Assembly: GCF_036231905.1 (NCBI RefSeq)
Contig: NZ_JAZARE010000009.1
Coordinates: 232,409-296,408, forward strand
DNA from: CAMLIZ01 sp036231905
Lineage (GTDB): Bacteria; Pseudomonadota; Gammaproteobacteria; Burkholderiales; Burkholderiaceae_C
Reading direction: 5' to 3'
DNA length: 64,000 nt
Part shown: piece after piece, positions 25,496 to 33,354 of the stretch
Numbering within the stretch: the stretch's first letter is position 1
Layout of the letters: each line of letters starts with the position of its first letter
Made by a program: the position numbers and the translations under genes
The notes under the pieces: model-generated
What the model was told of the DNA's origin: nothing
Database searches by the model: none
Seen by the model: only the letters and a program-made list of their open reading frames with translations

Positions 25496-26818
25496 ATGAC
25501 CACTGTCGCACCGCTGGACACCCGGCTGGTCGATGCGCTGCGGCGCACCCGCACGCTCGCCCAGCGCGGCCGTGTGGTGCAGGCCTTCGGCACCCTGCTG
25601 CGGGTGAGCGGCCTGCATGCGCGCATCGGCCAGCAGTGCCGCGTGCTGGACCGGCATGGTGAAGCTGCACCCATTGCCGCCGAGGTGGTGGGCTTCAGCG
25701 AAGGCCATGCGCTGCTGGTGCCGCTGTCGCCGCTGCAAGGCATGGCGATCGATGCCGAGGTGGAGGTGCTGGAGGCCTCGTCCGAGCTGCCTTTCGGCGA
25801 GGGCCTGCTGGGCCGCGTGATCGACTGTTTTGGGCAGCCGCTGGACGGCCGCCTGCTGCCGCCGCTGACCGGCCGCTGCGCCCTGCATGCGGAAGCGCCC
25901 AACCCGCTGGTGCGCCGCCCGATCGACGAGCCGCTGCCCACCGGCGTGCGCGCCATCGACAGCCTGCTCACGGTGGGCCGGGGCCAGCGCGTGGGTGTCT
26001 TCGCCATGGCCGGCGGTGGCAAGTCCACCTTGCTCGGCATGCTGGCGCGGCAGGCGCGCGGCGACGTCAACGTGATCGCGCTGATCGGCGAACGGGGCCG
26101 CGAGGTGCGTGAATTCATCGAGGACAGCCTGGGCGCCGACGGCCTGCAGCGCTCGGTGGTGGTGGTGTCCACCTCCGACCGCCCGGCGATGGAGCGGGTG
26201 CGGGCGGCCTATGCCGCCACCGCCATCGCCGAAGCCTTCCGCGCGCAGGGCCGCAACGTGCTGCTGATGATGGACTCGGTGACGCGCTTTGCGCGGGCGC
26301 TGCGCGAGATCGGCCTGGCCATCGGCGAGCCGGCGGTGCGGCGCGGGTTCCCGCCTTCGGTGTTTGCCGAGCTGCCGCGCCTGTTCGAACGCGCCGGCAA
26401 CGACAGCCGCGGCTCCATCACCGGCTTCTACACCGTGCTGGTGGAAGACGAGGAGGGCGGTGATCCGGTGGGCGAGGAAGTGCGCTCCATCCTCGACGGC
26501 CACTTCGTGCTGTCGCGCAAGCTGGCGCAGGCCCACCACTACCCGGCGATCGACGTGCTGGCCAGCGCCAGCCGCGTGTTCCCGCGGGTGGCCACGCCCG
26601 AGCACCAGCAGGCCGCCGCCCATCTGCGGGCGCTGATGGCCCGCCATGCGGAGATCGAGTTCCTGCTGCGGGTGGGCGAATACAAGTCCGGCAGCGACCC
26701 GCTGGCCGATGAAGCGATCGCGCGCCAGCCGGCCATCCTGGCGCTGCTGCGCCAGCGCCCGGACGAAGCCACGGCGCTGGACGCCACGCTGCAGCAGCTG
26801 CGCGAGGTGACGGCGTGA
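25496..26818 (+). CDS. sctN: Type III secretion ATPase SctN
   Basis: The 440-residue F1-beta-like ATPase has the P-loop AMAGGGKS (residues 170-177), the SctN motif LIGERGREVREFIEDSLG and Walker B LLMMDSVTRFARALREIGLAIGEP. The arginine-finger region SRGSITGFYTVLVEDEEGGDPV is also present. It powers unfolding and chaperone release at the base of the injectisome. The P-loop is slightly unusual (AMAGGGKS instead of GSGVGKS) but fits the consensus. The stop overlaps the sctO start (GTGA). Confidence 0.96.
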   Translation: MTTVAPLDTRLVDALRRTRTLAQRGRVVQAFGTLLRVSGLHARIGQQCRVLDRHGEAAPIAAEVVGFSEGHALLVPLSPLQGMAIDAEVEVLEASSELPFGEGLLGRVIDCFGQPLDGRLLPPLTGRCALHAEAPNPLVRRPIDEPLPTGVRAIDSLLTVGRGQRVGVFAMAGGGKSTLLGMLARQARGDVNVIALIGERGREVREFIEDSLGADGLQRSVVVVSTSDRPAMERVRAAYAATAIAEAFRAQGRNVLLMMDSVTRFARALREIGLAIGEPAVRRGFPPSVFAELPRLFERAGNDSRGSITGFYTVLVEDEEGGDPVGEEVRSILDGHFVLSRKLAQAHHYPAIDVLASASRVFPRVATPEHQQAAAHLRALMARHAEIEFLLRVGEYKSGSDPLADEAIARQPAILALLRQRPDEATALDATLQQLREVTA

Positions 26819-27321
26819 AGCAGGTGGGCGACCCGGACGAACTGGCGCTGCTGCTGCGCCTGCGCGAGCTGCGCGTGCGTACGGCCGCGCGCCACTGCAT
26901 GCTGTGCCGCCATGCGGTGGAGGATGCACAGGCCGCGGTGGAGCGGCGCCAGCGCCGCATCGACGCATGGAAGCGCCGGCGCGACGACCTGGCGCAGCAG
27001 GTGGTGGGCCCGGCCGCGCCCGCGATCGGCCGCTTCGCTGCATCCGCGGCCGCGTTGCGCGAGCACCTGGACACCGAGCTGGAGCGCGACGAGTACGGCC
27101 TGATCGACGACGAGAACGAGCTCGACCAGGCGCAACAGCGGCTGGACGATGCGATGGCGCAATGGCGGCGCGAACGTGCCCGCGAGGACGGTGTGCGCGA
27201 CCTGTTGCAGCAGGCCCGCACCGAACAACACCAGCAGATCGAATTGCGCACCGACGCGGAAGCCGAGGAGCGCGCGCCCGCCCCCTTGCTGGCGCGCCTG
27301 GCGCTGGAGGCCCGGCCATGA
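26815..27321 (+). CDS. sctO: Type III secretion stalk protein SctO (YscO/FliJ-like)
   Basis: The 168-residue protein is almost entirely a charged, antiparallel coiled coil (for example AVERRQRRIDAWKRRRDDLAQQV and DENELDQAQQRLDDAMAQWRRERARED). It lies directly after the ATPase gene, as SctO does. SctO sits in the ATPase ring as a rotating stalk and touches SctV. The GTG start overlaps the sctN stop and the end overlaps the sctP start. The sequence alone is low-complexity, so gene order is the main evidence. Confidence 0.85.
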   Translation: MKQVGDPDELALLLRLRELRVRTAARHCMLCRHAVEDAQAAVERRQRRIDAWKRRRDDLAQQVVGPAAPAIGRFAASAAALREHLDTELERDEYGLIDDENELDQAQQRLDDAMAQWRRERAREDGVRDLLQQARTEQHQQIELRTDAEAEERAPAPLLARLALEARP

Positions 27322-28046
27322 CACCCACCCCCACCCTGCCCGGCGCGCTGCCGCCGCGCGAAGAAGCGCCGGTGCCGCGCACTGCCGCGCAGGACGCCGA
27401 TCGCGCACCGCTGCAACAACGTTTCGAGCAGGGCCTGCGCCAGGCGCAGCAGCGCGTCGAAGGCCGGGCGCAGGAGCGCCCCGGCGCCGCTCTGCCCTTG
27501 TCACTGGAGGACGCACCACAGGACGCTGCAGTGGACCGCGAAGTGCCTGCCACGCCGCGCACGGTGAAAGCGCCCGCCGGCCGCGACGCCCGCCGGTCGG
27601 ACGCCTTCACCGGGGACGAGGAGGCCGCCGATGCAGGCGAGCTCGCCGGATGGCAGGCGCAGATGGCCGCCTCGCGCCTGCAGCCGCTGCCACTCGATGG
27701 CTGCTGGGGCACACCGGCCGCCGCACCGGCGCCGCAGAGCGCCATCACGCCCCACGATGTGGCCGCCACCGTTACCGGTGCCTGGTTGCAGGAGCCACCT
27801 CGTTCGGCGTTTGCGGCGCTGGAGCCGGCGCACTGGACCTTCACGCTCGGCGACGCGATGACACCGTTGGCGTCGCTGCGCGTCAGTGGCGATGCGGCCG
27901 CGGGCTGGAACCTGCAGCTCACGCCGGCGCGTGGCACCTCGGCGCAGGCGCTGGCCGAGCGCGGCGAGCGCCTGCGTGCCCGGCTGCAGGCACGTGGCCA
28001 GCGGGTGCACGACCTCACCATCGAGGACGAGGAGCCCCAGCGATGA
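27318..28046 (+). CDS. sctP: Type III secretion needle-length/switch protein SctP-like
   Basis: The 242-residue protein occupies the YscP position. It has a disordered Pro/Ala/Arg-rich N-terminal half and a folded C-terminal part (FAALEPAHWTFTLGDAMTPLASLRVSGDAAAGWNLQLTPARGTSAQALAERGERLRARLQARG) that fits the substrate-specificity-switch domain of SctP/FliK. It would measure needle length and act on SctU. The ATG at 27318 overlaps sctO and the stop overlaps the acetyltransferase gene. Low conservation limits certainty. Confidence 0.75.
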   Translation: MTPTPTLPGALPPREEAPVPRTAAQDADRAPLQQRFEQGLRQAQQRVEGRAQERPGAALPLSLEDAPQDAAVDREVPATPRTVKAPAGRDARRSDAFTGDEEAADAGELAGWQAQMAASRLQPLPLDGCWGTPAAAPAPQSAITPHDVAATVTGAWLQEPPRSAFAALEPAHWTFTLGDAMTPLASLRVSGDAAAGWNLQLTPARGTSAQALAERGERLRARLQARGQRVHDLTIEDEEPQR

Positions 28047-28792
28047 ACGCGCTGGCCGATGCCCCGCAAGAGGCCGTGGCGCCGCCGCCCTGGCTGGTGA
28101 CCCCCACGCTGCGCCTGCGCGAGTTCAGCGCCAGCTGGGCCGACCGGCAGCTGCTGGTGCGCATGCACCAGGAATCGCGCCTGCGCCGCCTGCTCATCGA
28201 CGACGAGCCGCTGCATCGCCACGAGGTGGCCGATGTGTTCCTGCAGCGCCTGCAGGCCTTCTACCGGCGCCATGAAGGCCTGGGCATCTGGTGCGCCGAG
28301 CGCCTGGTGCGCCTGCTGGGCGACAGCGAGTTGTGCGATCCGATGGTGCGTGACCTGCTGAGTGCCGAGGCGCTGGCGCAGTGGTCCGAGCCCCGGCCAC
28401 GCTTTGCCGGCTGGTTCAACCTGATGCCCATGCCGCATGCGCCCGACGAACTCGAGCTGGGCGCGCGCCTGCTGCCCGACGCCTGGGGCACCGGCCTGGC
28501 GCTGGAAGGTGGCGAACAGCTGCTGCACCATGCCTTCGAGCAGCTGGGTGCGGCGCGGGTGTGGGCGGTGTGCCATCCGCAGCATGCGTCGGTCCGCTAC
28601 TGCGTGCTGAGCCTGGGCTTCGAGGACCAGGGCGTCATGGCCTATGGCGAGGTGCCGGCGCGCCACTACCTCGTCGCGGCCGATGCGTGGCGCCGCCACA
28701 TGGCCCTGCCGCGCCGCGACCGTGTGCGCCGTGCACTGCACCAGGTGCGCATGCCGCAGCCGGAGCGGGCCGTTGTGGAGGCGGCTGCATGA
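28043..28792 (+). CDS. GNAT-family N-acetyltransferase inside the T3SS operon
   Basis: The 249-residue protein has an acetyltransferase fold of the RimJ/RimL type. The features are LVTPTLRLREFSASWADRQLL at the start, ELGARLLPDAWGTGLALEGGEQLLHHAFEQLGAARVWAVCHPQHASVRYCVLSLGFEDQG as the acetyl-CoA-binding and C-terminal part, and WFNLMPMPHAPDELELG before it. The Q/RxxGxG/A loop is the degenerate DAWGTGLA. It overlaps both sctP and the kinase gene by four bases, so it is part of the operon. Its substrate is unknown; modification of a secreted protein or regulator is an inference. Confidence 0.82.
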   Translation: MNALADAPQEAVAPPPWLVTPTLRLREFSASWADRQLLVRMHQESRLRRLLIDDEPLHRHEVADVFLQRLQAFYRRHEGLGIWCAERLVRLLGDSELCDPMVRDLLSAEALAQWSEPRPRFAGWFNLMPMPHAPDELELGARLLPDAWGTGLALEGGEQLLHHAFEQLGAARVWAVCHPQHASVRYCVLSLGFEDQGVMAYGEVPARHYLVAADAWRRHMALPRRDRVRRALHQVRMPQPERAVVEAAA

Positions 28793-29889
28793 TCGCGCGC
28801 CAGTCCGCGGCCGCCGAAGCCCTGCAGGCGCTGGGCGAGCTGGTGCTGCTGATCGACCTGGGCGAGGAATGGCTGCCCTGGTGCTCCGGGCCGGCGCAGG
28901 AGCTGCTGTCGCCGCTGCGGGTGGGCGCGCCGCTGGCCCAGGTGTGCCAGCGTGTGATCGGCTTGCGCGCCTTGCTCGATGCGCCACCCGCCGGCGGCTG
29001 CGCGATCGCCGCGCTGCAGGTGGACGGCCGCCACTTCGACGCCACCCTCGCATCGGCCGGTGACCAGCGGGTGGCCGTGCGCCTGTGCGACGCCGGCGAG
29101 CGCGAGCGTGCCATGCAGCGCCACCTGGAAGACCGCGAGCGCCTGCTCTTCACGTCGCGCGCGGTGTCGGTGGGCGAGATGGCCTCCACCCTGGCACACG
29201 AGCTCAACCAGCCGATCGGCGCCATCGCCAACCTGCTGCGCGGGGTGCGCATGCGCATGGCACGCGAAGCCGCTGCCGACAACACCGGCACGGAGCTGCA
29301 GCGCGCGGTGGAGCGCGCCACCGAGCAGGCCCTCTTTGCCGGCCGCATCATCGCCCGCATCCGCGAATACACCCAGTCGCGCCAGCCGCGCCGCGAAGCC
29401 TTCGACCTGGGCGCGACAGTGCGTGCCAGCGTGCAGCTGCTGGACTGGGAGCTGCAACGCGACGGCGTGCAGTGCGTGCTGCAGCTCCCCGAGGCCGAGC
29501 CGCTCATGGTGGAAGGCGATGAAGTGATGCTGCAGCAGGTGTTCGTGAACCTGGTGCGCAATGCCCTGGACGCGATGCGTGGTGTGCCGCCCGGGCAGCC
29601 CCGCACGCTCAGCGTGCAGGCCCGCGCGCAGGGCACGCAGGCCGAGGTGGCGATCGCCGACACCGGCTGCGGCCTCACCGACGATGCCGCCGCCCAGCTC
29701 TTCGTGCCCTTCGTGTCCACCAAGCCCACCGGCATGGGCATCGGGCTGAACATCTGCCGCAGCTTCGTGGAGCTGCACCAGGGGCGCCTGTGGTTCGAGC
29801 GGCGCTCGCCCACCGGCTGCAGTTTCAACGTGGCCCTGCCGCTGAAGGAGACAACACACCATGACGCAACAGACGCTGTTCATCGTTGA
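28789..29889 (+). CDS. FixL-type sensor histidine kinase in the T3SS operon
   Basis: The 366-residue soluble kinase has a PAS-like N-terminal sensor (about 10-105), a DHp helix with His137 in SVGEMASTLAHELNQPIGAI and an HATPase domain. The ATP-binding boxes are QVFVNLVRNALDAM, IADTGCGLT and STKPTGMGIGLNICRSFVELHQG. There is no membrane segment, so it senses a cytoplasmic signal. The N-terminal half lacks visible haem or Cys-cluster ligands. It overlaps the response-regulator gene by 29 bases and should phosphorylate it. It probably controls this T3SS. Confidence 0.92.
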   Translation: MIARQSAAAEALQALGELVLLIDLGEEWLPWCSGPAQELLSPLRVGAPLAQVCQRVIGLRALLDAPPAGGCAIAALQVDGRHFDATLASAGDQRVAVRLCDAGERERAMQRHLEDRERLLFTSRAVSVGEMASTLAHELNQPIGAIANLLRGVRMRMAREAAADNTGTELQRAVERATEQALFAGRIIARIREYTQSRQPRREAFDLGATVRASVQLLDWELQRDGVQCVLQLPEAEPLMVEGDEVMLQQVFVNLVRNALDAMRGVPPGQPRTLSVQARAQGTQAEVAIADTGCGLTDDAAAQLFVPFVSTKPTGMGIGLNICRSFVELHQGRLWFERRSPTGCSFNVALPLKETTHHDATDAVHR

Positions 29890-30532
29890 CGACAACGCCG
29901 AGTTCCGCGAGTCCGCCGGCTGGTGGCTCAGCGGTGCGGGTTATCGCGTGCAGGCCTTCGACGGACCGGCGGTCGCCCTCAAGGGCTTGCGACAGTGGCA
30001 GATCGACACCCTGGCCAAGGGCGCGGACCAGGCCGAGCCGGAGCTCGCCTGCCTGCTGCTGGACGTGCGCATGCCGCAGATGTCGGGGCTGGACCTGCAC
30101 GACATGCTGCGCGCCGAAGGGATCGTGATGCCGGTGATCTACATGACCGGCCATGGCGACGTGCCGCTCGCGGTGCAAGCGATGCAGCGCGGCGCCGTCA
30201 CCTTCCTGGAAAAGCCGTTCGAGGATGCCGCGCTGGAGCTCGCCTTGTCGCAAGCCTTCGAGCGCGCACGCGAGCTGATGGTGCGGGCCAAGGCGCAGGC
30301 GCAGGCGGAGGTGGGCGAGCAGGCTTACCGACGCCGCTTCGGCTCGCTGTCGCAGCGCGAACGTGAGGTGCTGCAGGGCGTGATGCAAGGCAAGATCAAC
30401 AAGAGCATCGCGCGCGAACTTGGTGTGAGCGTGAAGACGGTGGACCTGCACCGGGCCAACCTCATGACCAAGATGCAGGCGCGCTCGGTGGTGGACCTGG
30501 TGCGCATGGTCAGCACCGGGTGCGTGCAGTGA
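29861..30532 (+). CDS. FixJ-type response regulator (receiver plus LuxR-type HTH)
   Basis: The 223-residue protein has a receiver domain with acidic pocket D10-D11, phospho-acceptor Asp68 in LLLDVRMPQMSG, Thr in YMTGHGD and Lys in FLEKPF. A LuxR/NarL-type DNA-binding domain follows (LSQREREVLQGVMQGKINKSIARELGVSVKTVDLHRANLMTKM). Compared with FixJ, about 14 extra residues (IDTLAKGADQAEP region) lie before the phospho-acceptor. It is encoded inside the T3SS island, so it probably activates or represses this system. Candidate targets are the repeat elements upstream of the secreted substrates and the sctU/sctV gap. Confidence 0.93.
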   Translation: MTQQTLFIVDDNAEFRESAGWWLSGAGYRVQAFDGPAVALKGLRQWQIDTLAKGADQAEPELACLLLDVRMPQMSGLDLHDMLRAEGIVMPVIYMTGHGDVPLAVQAMQRGAVTFLEKPFEDAALELALSQAFERARELMVRAKAQAQAEVGEQAYRRRFGSLSQREREVLQGVMQGKINKSIARELGVSVKTVDLHRANLMTKMQARSVVDLVRMVSTGCVQ

Positions 30533-30548
30533 TGTGGAGGCGCGGCGC

Positions 30549-31427
30549 ATGACCCCGACCGCCACCTCGGGCGCCGTGCATGGCGCTGCACGGCGCGTGC
30601 AGCAGCCGCAGAGCTGGGAGCCCTCGGTCTACCGTGCGCCCACCCCCTTCGGGCCGCTGGTGCTGAGCCTGCAGCCGGCGCCCGGCGTGGAGCTGCCGTC
30701 GCACGAGGTGCTGCGTGCGGCGTTGTTGCTGGCCCAGGCGGAAGCCCTGGTGCAGCTGCTGGAAGACTGGCTGCAGGCCCCCATCGACCTGGAGCCGGGC
30801 AGCCCCGGCGCGGCAGGCCCCTCGGCCGCCGCCCATGTGTCGCTCGGCCCGGCGGGCGGTGGCCCGGTGCTGCAGGCGCAAGTGCACCTGCCCTGGGCCT
30901 GGCTGCAGGCGCTGCCGCCACGCGAGCCGGCGCTGGCGCAGCAGCTGCAGGCCTTGAAGTGGCAACCCCTGGCCACGCGCCTGGTGCTGTCGCGCCAGGG
31001 GGTGCAGGCGGCGGAGTGGGCGCAGCTGTGCCAGCCGGGTGCCGCCTTGCTGTTGCCGGAATCATTCGAGCCCGCCGGCTGGCCCTGTGCGCTGCGCCCG
31101 CTCGACAGCGTAGGCGAGGCCTTGCTGCCGCAGGACCTCGGCGCGCAATGGCAGCCGCATGCGGCCCGCCTGCAGTGGCTGGGCCAGCCCTCGCCTGCGG
31201 CCGCGGCCACCGGCGAGGTGATGCTGGAGGTGCTGCTGCGCCAGCCCCTGATGCTCACGCCGCCGGAGCTGCTGGCCTGGGCCGGCATGCAGGTGCGCGA
31301 GTGCGCCGGTGGTGCGGCCTTGCTCGAGCGTGTGGGTGTGGCCCATGCGGTGGTGCACCCGGCCCAGCTGCTGCCGCTGGGCCTGCGAGCCGATGGCCGC
31401 GCGGGCCACCTGCTGCGCATGGAGTAG
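30549..31427 (+). CDS. sctQ: Divergent type III secretion C-ring protein SctQ-like
   Basis: The 292-residue protein has a helical/beta N-terminal part with the typical SctQ spread (APTPFGPLVLSLQPAPGVEL...VLHLPWAWLQALP-like). The C-terminal SpoA-like domain is degenerate (GEVMLEVLLRQPLMLTPPELLAWAGMQVRECAGGAALLERVGVAHAVVHPAQLLPLGLRADGRAGHL). SctQ builds the cytoplasmic pods that sort substrates. It follows the two-component genes after 16 bases, with GGAGG before the ATG. In Ysc systems Q follows P directly and is followed by R, S, T and U; here three genes separate P from Q and no R, S or T follows. Confidence 0.75.
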   Translation: MTPTATSGAVHGAARRVQQPQSWEPSVYRAPTPFGPLVLSLQPAPGVELPSHEVLRAALLLAQAEALVQLLEDWLQAPIDLEPGSPGAAGPSAAAHVSLGPAGGGPVLQAQVHLPWAWLQALPPREPALAQQLQALKWQPLATRLVLSRQGVQAAEWAQLCQPGAALLLPESFEPAGWPCALRPLDSVGEALLPQDLGAQWQPHAARLQWLGQPSPAAAATGEVMLEVLLRQPLMLTPPELLAWAGMQVRECAGGAALLERVGVAHAVVHPAQLLPLGLRADGRAGHLLRME

Positions 31428-31464
31428 TGGTCACTCGCCTGGGTGCGTTACCAGCTGGTACGGT

Positions 31465-31508
31465 TACCAGCTGGGAATCGACCCAGCTTACATCTGGCAG
31501 CACAACGC
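31465..31508 (+). promoter_or_regulatory. Shared upstream element, copy A (before DUF1521 gene)
   Basis: This stretch contains AGCTGG, then GACCCAGCTTAC (31480-31491) and, nine bases later, CACAACGC (31501-31508) followed by TTTT. The same order recurs upstream of the 32631 gene. A direct repeat GTTACCAGCTGG also lies just upstream (about 31447-31473). The element ends 64 bases before the DUF1521 start. It is probably a promoter/operator or a conserved leader for co-regulated secreted-substrate genes. Confidence 0.6.
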
Positions 31509-31572
31509 TTTTCAATCTCTTCCATCGGCCACGGTGGCCGATCCATCGATTGCCTTCACGGGAGAGACACAC

Positions 31573-32424
31573 ATGAGCACGGTCCAAGCCAACATCGCCG
31601 CCGGCGGCTGCTTCCCGCCCACGACGGACGCGAGCAACCCCACCCACGCCAGCACCTCCATGCAAGGCGGCCAGGCGGTGTTCGAGAACGACAACTACCG
31701 CATCACCGCGGGTGACAACAACACCGTCACCATCACCAACAAGCACACCGGCGAGACCTACCAGGCCTGGGGCGACCCGCACATGAAGATCGACGGCCAG
31801 CAGGCCTTCGACTTCTGGGGCACCACCACCTTCAAGCTGGAAGACGGCACCAAGGTCACCATCCAGACCACGCCCTGGGGCAACAACCCCAACGCCACGC
31901 TGTCGTCCAAGGTCACCATCACCAACGGCGACTACGGCGTGCAGATCACCGGCGTGGACACCAACACCACCGGCGACCTCAAGATCAACGAAGCCGCCGG
32001 CTGGGGCCGCACGCTGGACTGGGCCGTGTCCGACGGCAACGTGATGCACGAGAACCCCGCCGGCAAGGGCTTCCTGGCCGTGGACGCGGAAGGGAACATC
32101 CATGCAGTGGACCAGAGCTGGATCAACAAGACGGACCTGCTCAAGGGTGGTGCGGAGCCGGCGGGGCAAGGGCCGGACGCCCAGCGCCTGGCCGAAGCGT
32201 TCAAGGACGCGTTCCGCGTGCTCACCGGGCTGGTGAGCATCAGCTTCTTCGGCGGCTTCCTCGCAGGCCTGGCGGCGAGCAGCCACGACCACGGCCGGCG
32301 CGACCATGGCGTGGGCCACGGCAATGACCGGCGCGTGGGCTTCGAGCCCTGGCTGGGCCAGAGCTCGAGCTTTGCCTCGCTGCAGATCAGCGCCAACGTG
32401 TCGGTCACGCTCGGCCGCGCCTGA
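31573..32424 (+). CDS. DUF1521 (NopE-like) putative autocleaving type III effector
   Basis: The 283-residue protein carries a DUF1521 domain (about residues 30-190: AVFENDNYRITAGDNNTVTITNKHTGETYQAWGDPHMKIDGQQAFDFWGTTTFKLEDGTKVTIQT and following). In Bradyrhizobium NopE proteins and a Vibrio homologue this domain is the metal-ion-inducible autocleavage (MIIA) domain, which cuts after Asp in GDPH when calcium is present. GDPH is intact at residues 67-70. The last 95 residues hold a hydrophobic segment (LVSISFFGGFLAGLAA) and a His-rich stretch. There is no Sec signal, as expected for a T3SS substrate. It lies directly after sctQ with its own upstream element. Confidence 0.85.
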   Translation: MSTVQANIAAGGCFPPTTDASNPTHASTSMQGGQAVFENDNYRITAGDNNTVTITNKHTGETYQAWGDPHMKIDGQQAFDFWGTTTFKLEDGTKVTIQTTPWGNNPNATLSSKVTITNGDYGVQITGVDTNTTGDLKINEAAGWGRTLDWAVSDGNVMHENPAGKGFLAVDAEGNIHAVDQSWINKTDLLKGGAEPAGQGPDAQRLAEAFKDAFRVLTGLVSISFFGGFLAGLAASSHDHGRRDHGVGHGNDRRVGFEPWLGQSSSFASLQISANVSVTLGRA

Positions 32425-32455
32425 ACGCAAGGGCCGCGGAGGACCTGGGTCGATT

Positions 32456-32499
32456 CCTAGCTGGTATCCGACCCAGCTTACGAAAGTCCTCCACAACGC
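32456..32499 (+). promoter_or_regulatory. Shared upstream element, copy B (before the glycine-zipper protein gene)
   Basis: This copy reads CCTAGCTGG, then GACCCAGCTTAC (32470-32481) and, ten bases later, CACAACGC (32492-32499) followed by CTTTAAT. It lies just after the DUF1521 stop and 131 bases before the 32631 ATG. CTGGGTCG upstream (about 32445-32452) is the inverted match of CGACCCAG, so the element includes an inverted repeat. Its likeness to copy A suggests shared control. Confidence 0.6.
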
Positions 32500-32630
32500 C
32501 TTTAATTGATTCCGTCGACCAGCAACGCTAGCCACGAACCAACAAAGGCAAGCACAGCAAGGCGGCGATCTTTCCGAACAGTGTGTATGCAACCTGGTGC
32601 CAAGACCGGCACCACAACGGGAGAAACAAG

Positions 32631-33323
32631 ATGTCTGGAGCTCTGAACAGTGTGATGGGTGGCAGCGGCGGTGGCCTGCTGGGTGCGATCGGCGGCATCG
32701 TCGGTGGCATGTTCGGCGGCCCGATCGGCGCGATGATCGGCCAGGCCATCGGCAACATGCTGCAGCAGGCCGTGGGCGATGCCGTCAAGGACGCCGCCAC
32801 GCAGCTGACCAAGGAAGCCGGCATGCCCAAGTTCCTGGCGGACCTGGTGCACGAAGCGGTCGACAAGGCCATCAAGGAAGCGCACACCCCGGTGTCCGCC
32901 GAAGCGGCCGACAAGGCCGGCCAGTTCAAGGACCAGGTCCAGGACTTCACCTCCGACCTGACCAACAAGCTGGTCGAAGCCACCCGCAAGTACATGGAAA
33001 GCGCCCGCGAGTCGGAGTCCTCCGCCAGCGGCAAGCCGGCCGGCAAGGCCAGCGGCAAGAGCTGGCTCGAAGCCATCGCCCGTGCCATGGGTGAAGTGCT
33101 GGGCGACAAGGCTGCCAAGCTGGTCGAGCTGAGCAACAAGATCTCCGAAGTGGCCAACGCCGGCGGCGACAAGGATGCCCAGGCCCAGGCCGCCAAGGAA
33201 ATGTCCGCGCTGCAGTCTGAAATGCAAGGCGTGAGCCAGATGTTCAGCTTGTTGCAAAACGCCTTCAACAACGCCATCAAGTCCATCGGCGAAGGCTTGT
33301 CGCAGATGGCTCGCAAGGGCTAA
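32631..33323 (+). CDS. Glycine-zipper/coiled-coil protein, putative T3SS-secreted translocator or effector
   Basis: The 230-residue protein has no Sec signal. Residues about 8-45 form a Gly-rich hydrophobic zipper (GSGGGLLGAIGGIVGGMFGGPIGAMIGQAIGNML) able to insert in membranes. Long amphipathic helices follow (50-125 and 140-228). The C-terminal helix EMQGVSQMFSLLQNAFNNAIKSIGEGLSQMARKG resembles ends of filament or translocator proteins such as EspA. GGGAGA precedes the ATG. Its location right after the DUF1521 gene, the shared upstream element and its composition suggest a secreted T3SS protein. No family could be assigned with confidence. Confidence 0.65.
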   Translation: MSGALNSVMGGSGGGLLGAIGGIVGGMFGGPIGAMIGQAIGNMLQQAVGDAVKDAATQLTKEAGMPKFLADLVHEAVDKAIKEAHTPVSAEAADKAGQFKDQVQDFTSDLTNKLVEATRKYMESARESESSASGKPAGKASGKSWLEAIARAMGEVLGDKAAKLVELSNKISEVANAGGDKDAQAQAAKEMSALQSEMQGVSQMFSLLQNAFNNAIKSIGEGLSQMARKG

Positions 33324-33354
33324 TCTCTCACGACCCGCTGCTCTTCACGGGTCG

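Noticed and set aside
25271..29053. 1260-codon minus-strand open frame across sctN to the kinase gene
   Set aside because: It crosses seven good plus-strand genes and reads as Arg/Ala/Pro low-complexity sequence.
31494..31510. Sigma-54 promoter (TGGCA...GC) in copy A of the shared element
   Set aside because: The spacing between GG and GC is nine bases rather than ten, and copy B has no matching -24 box.
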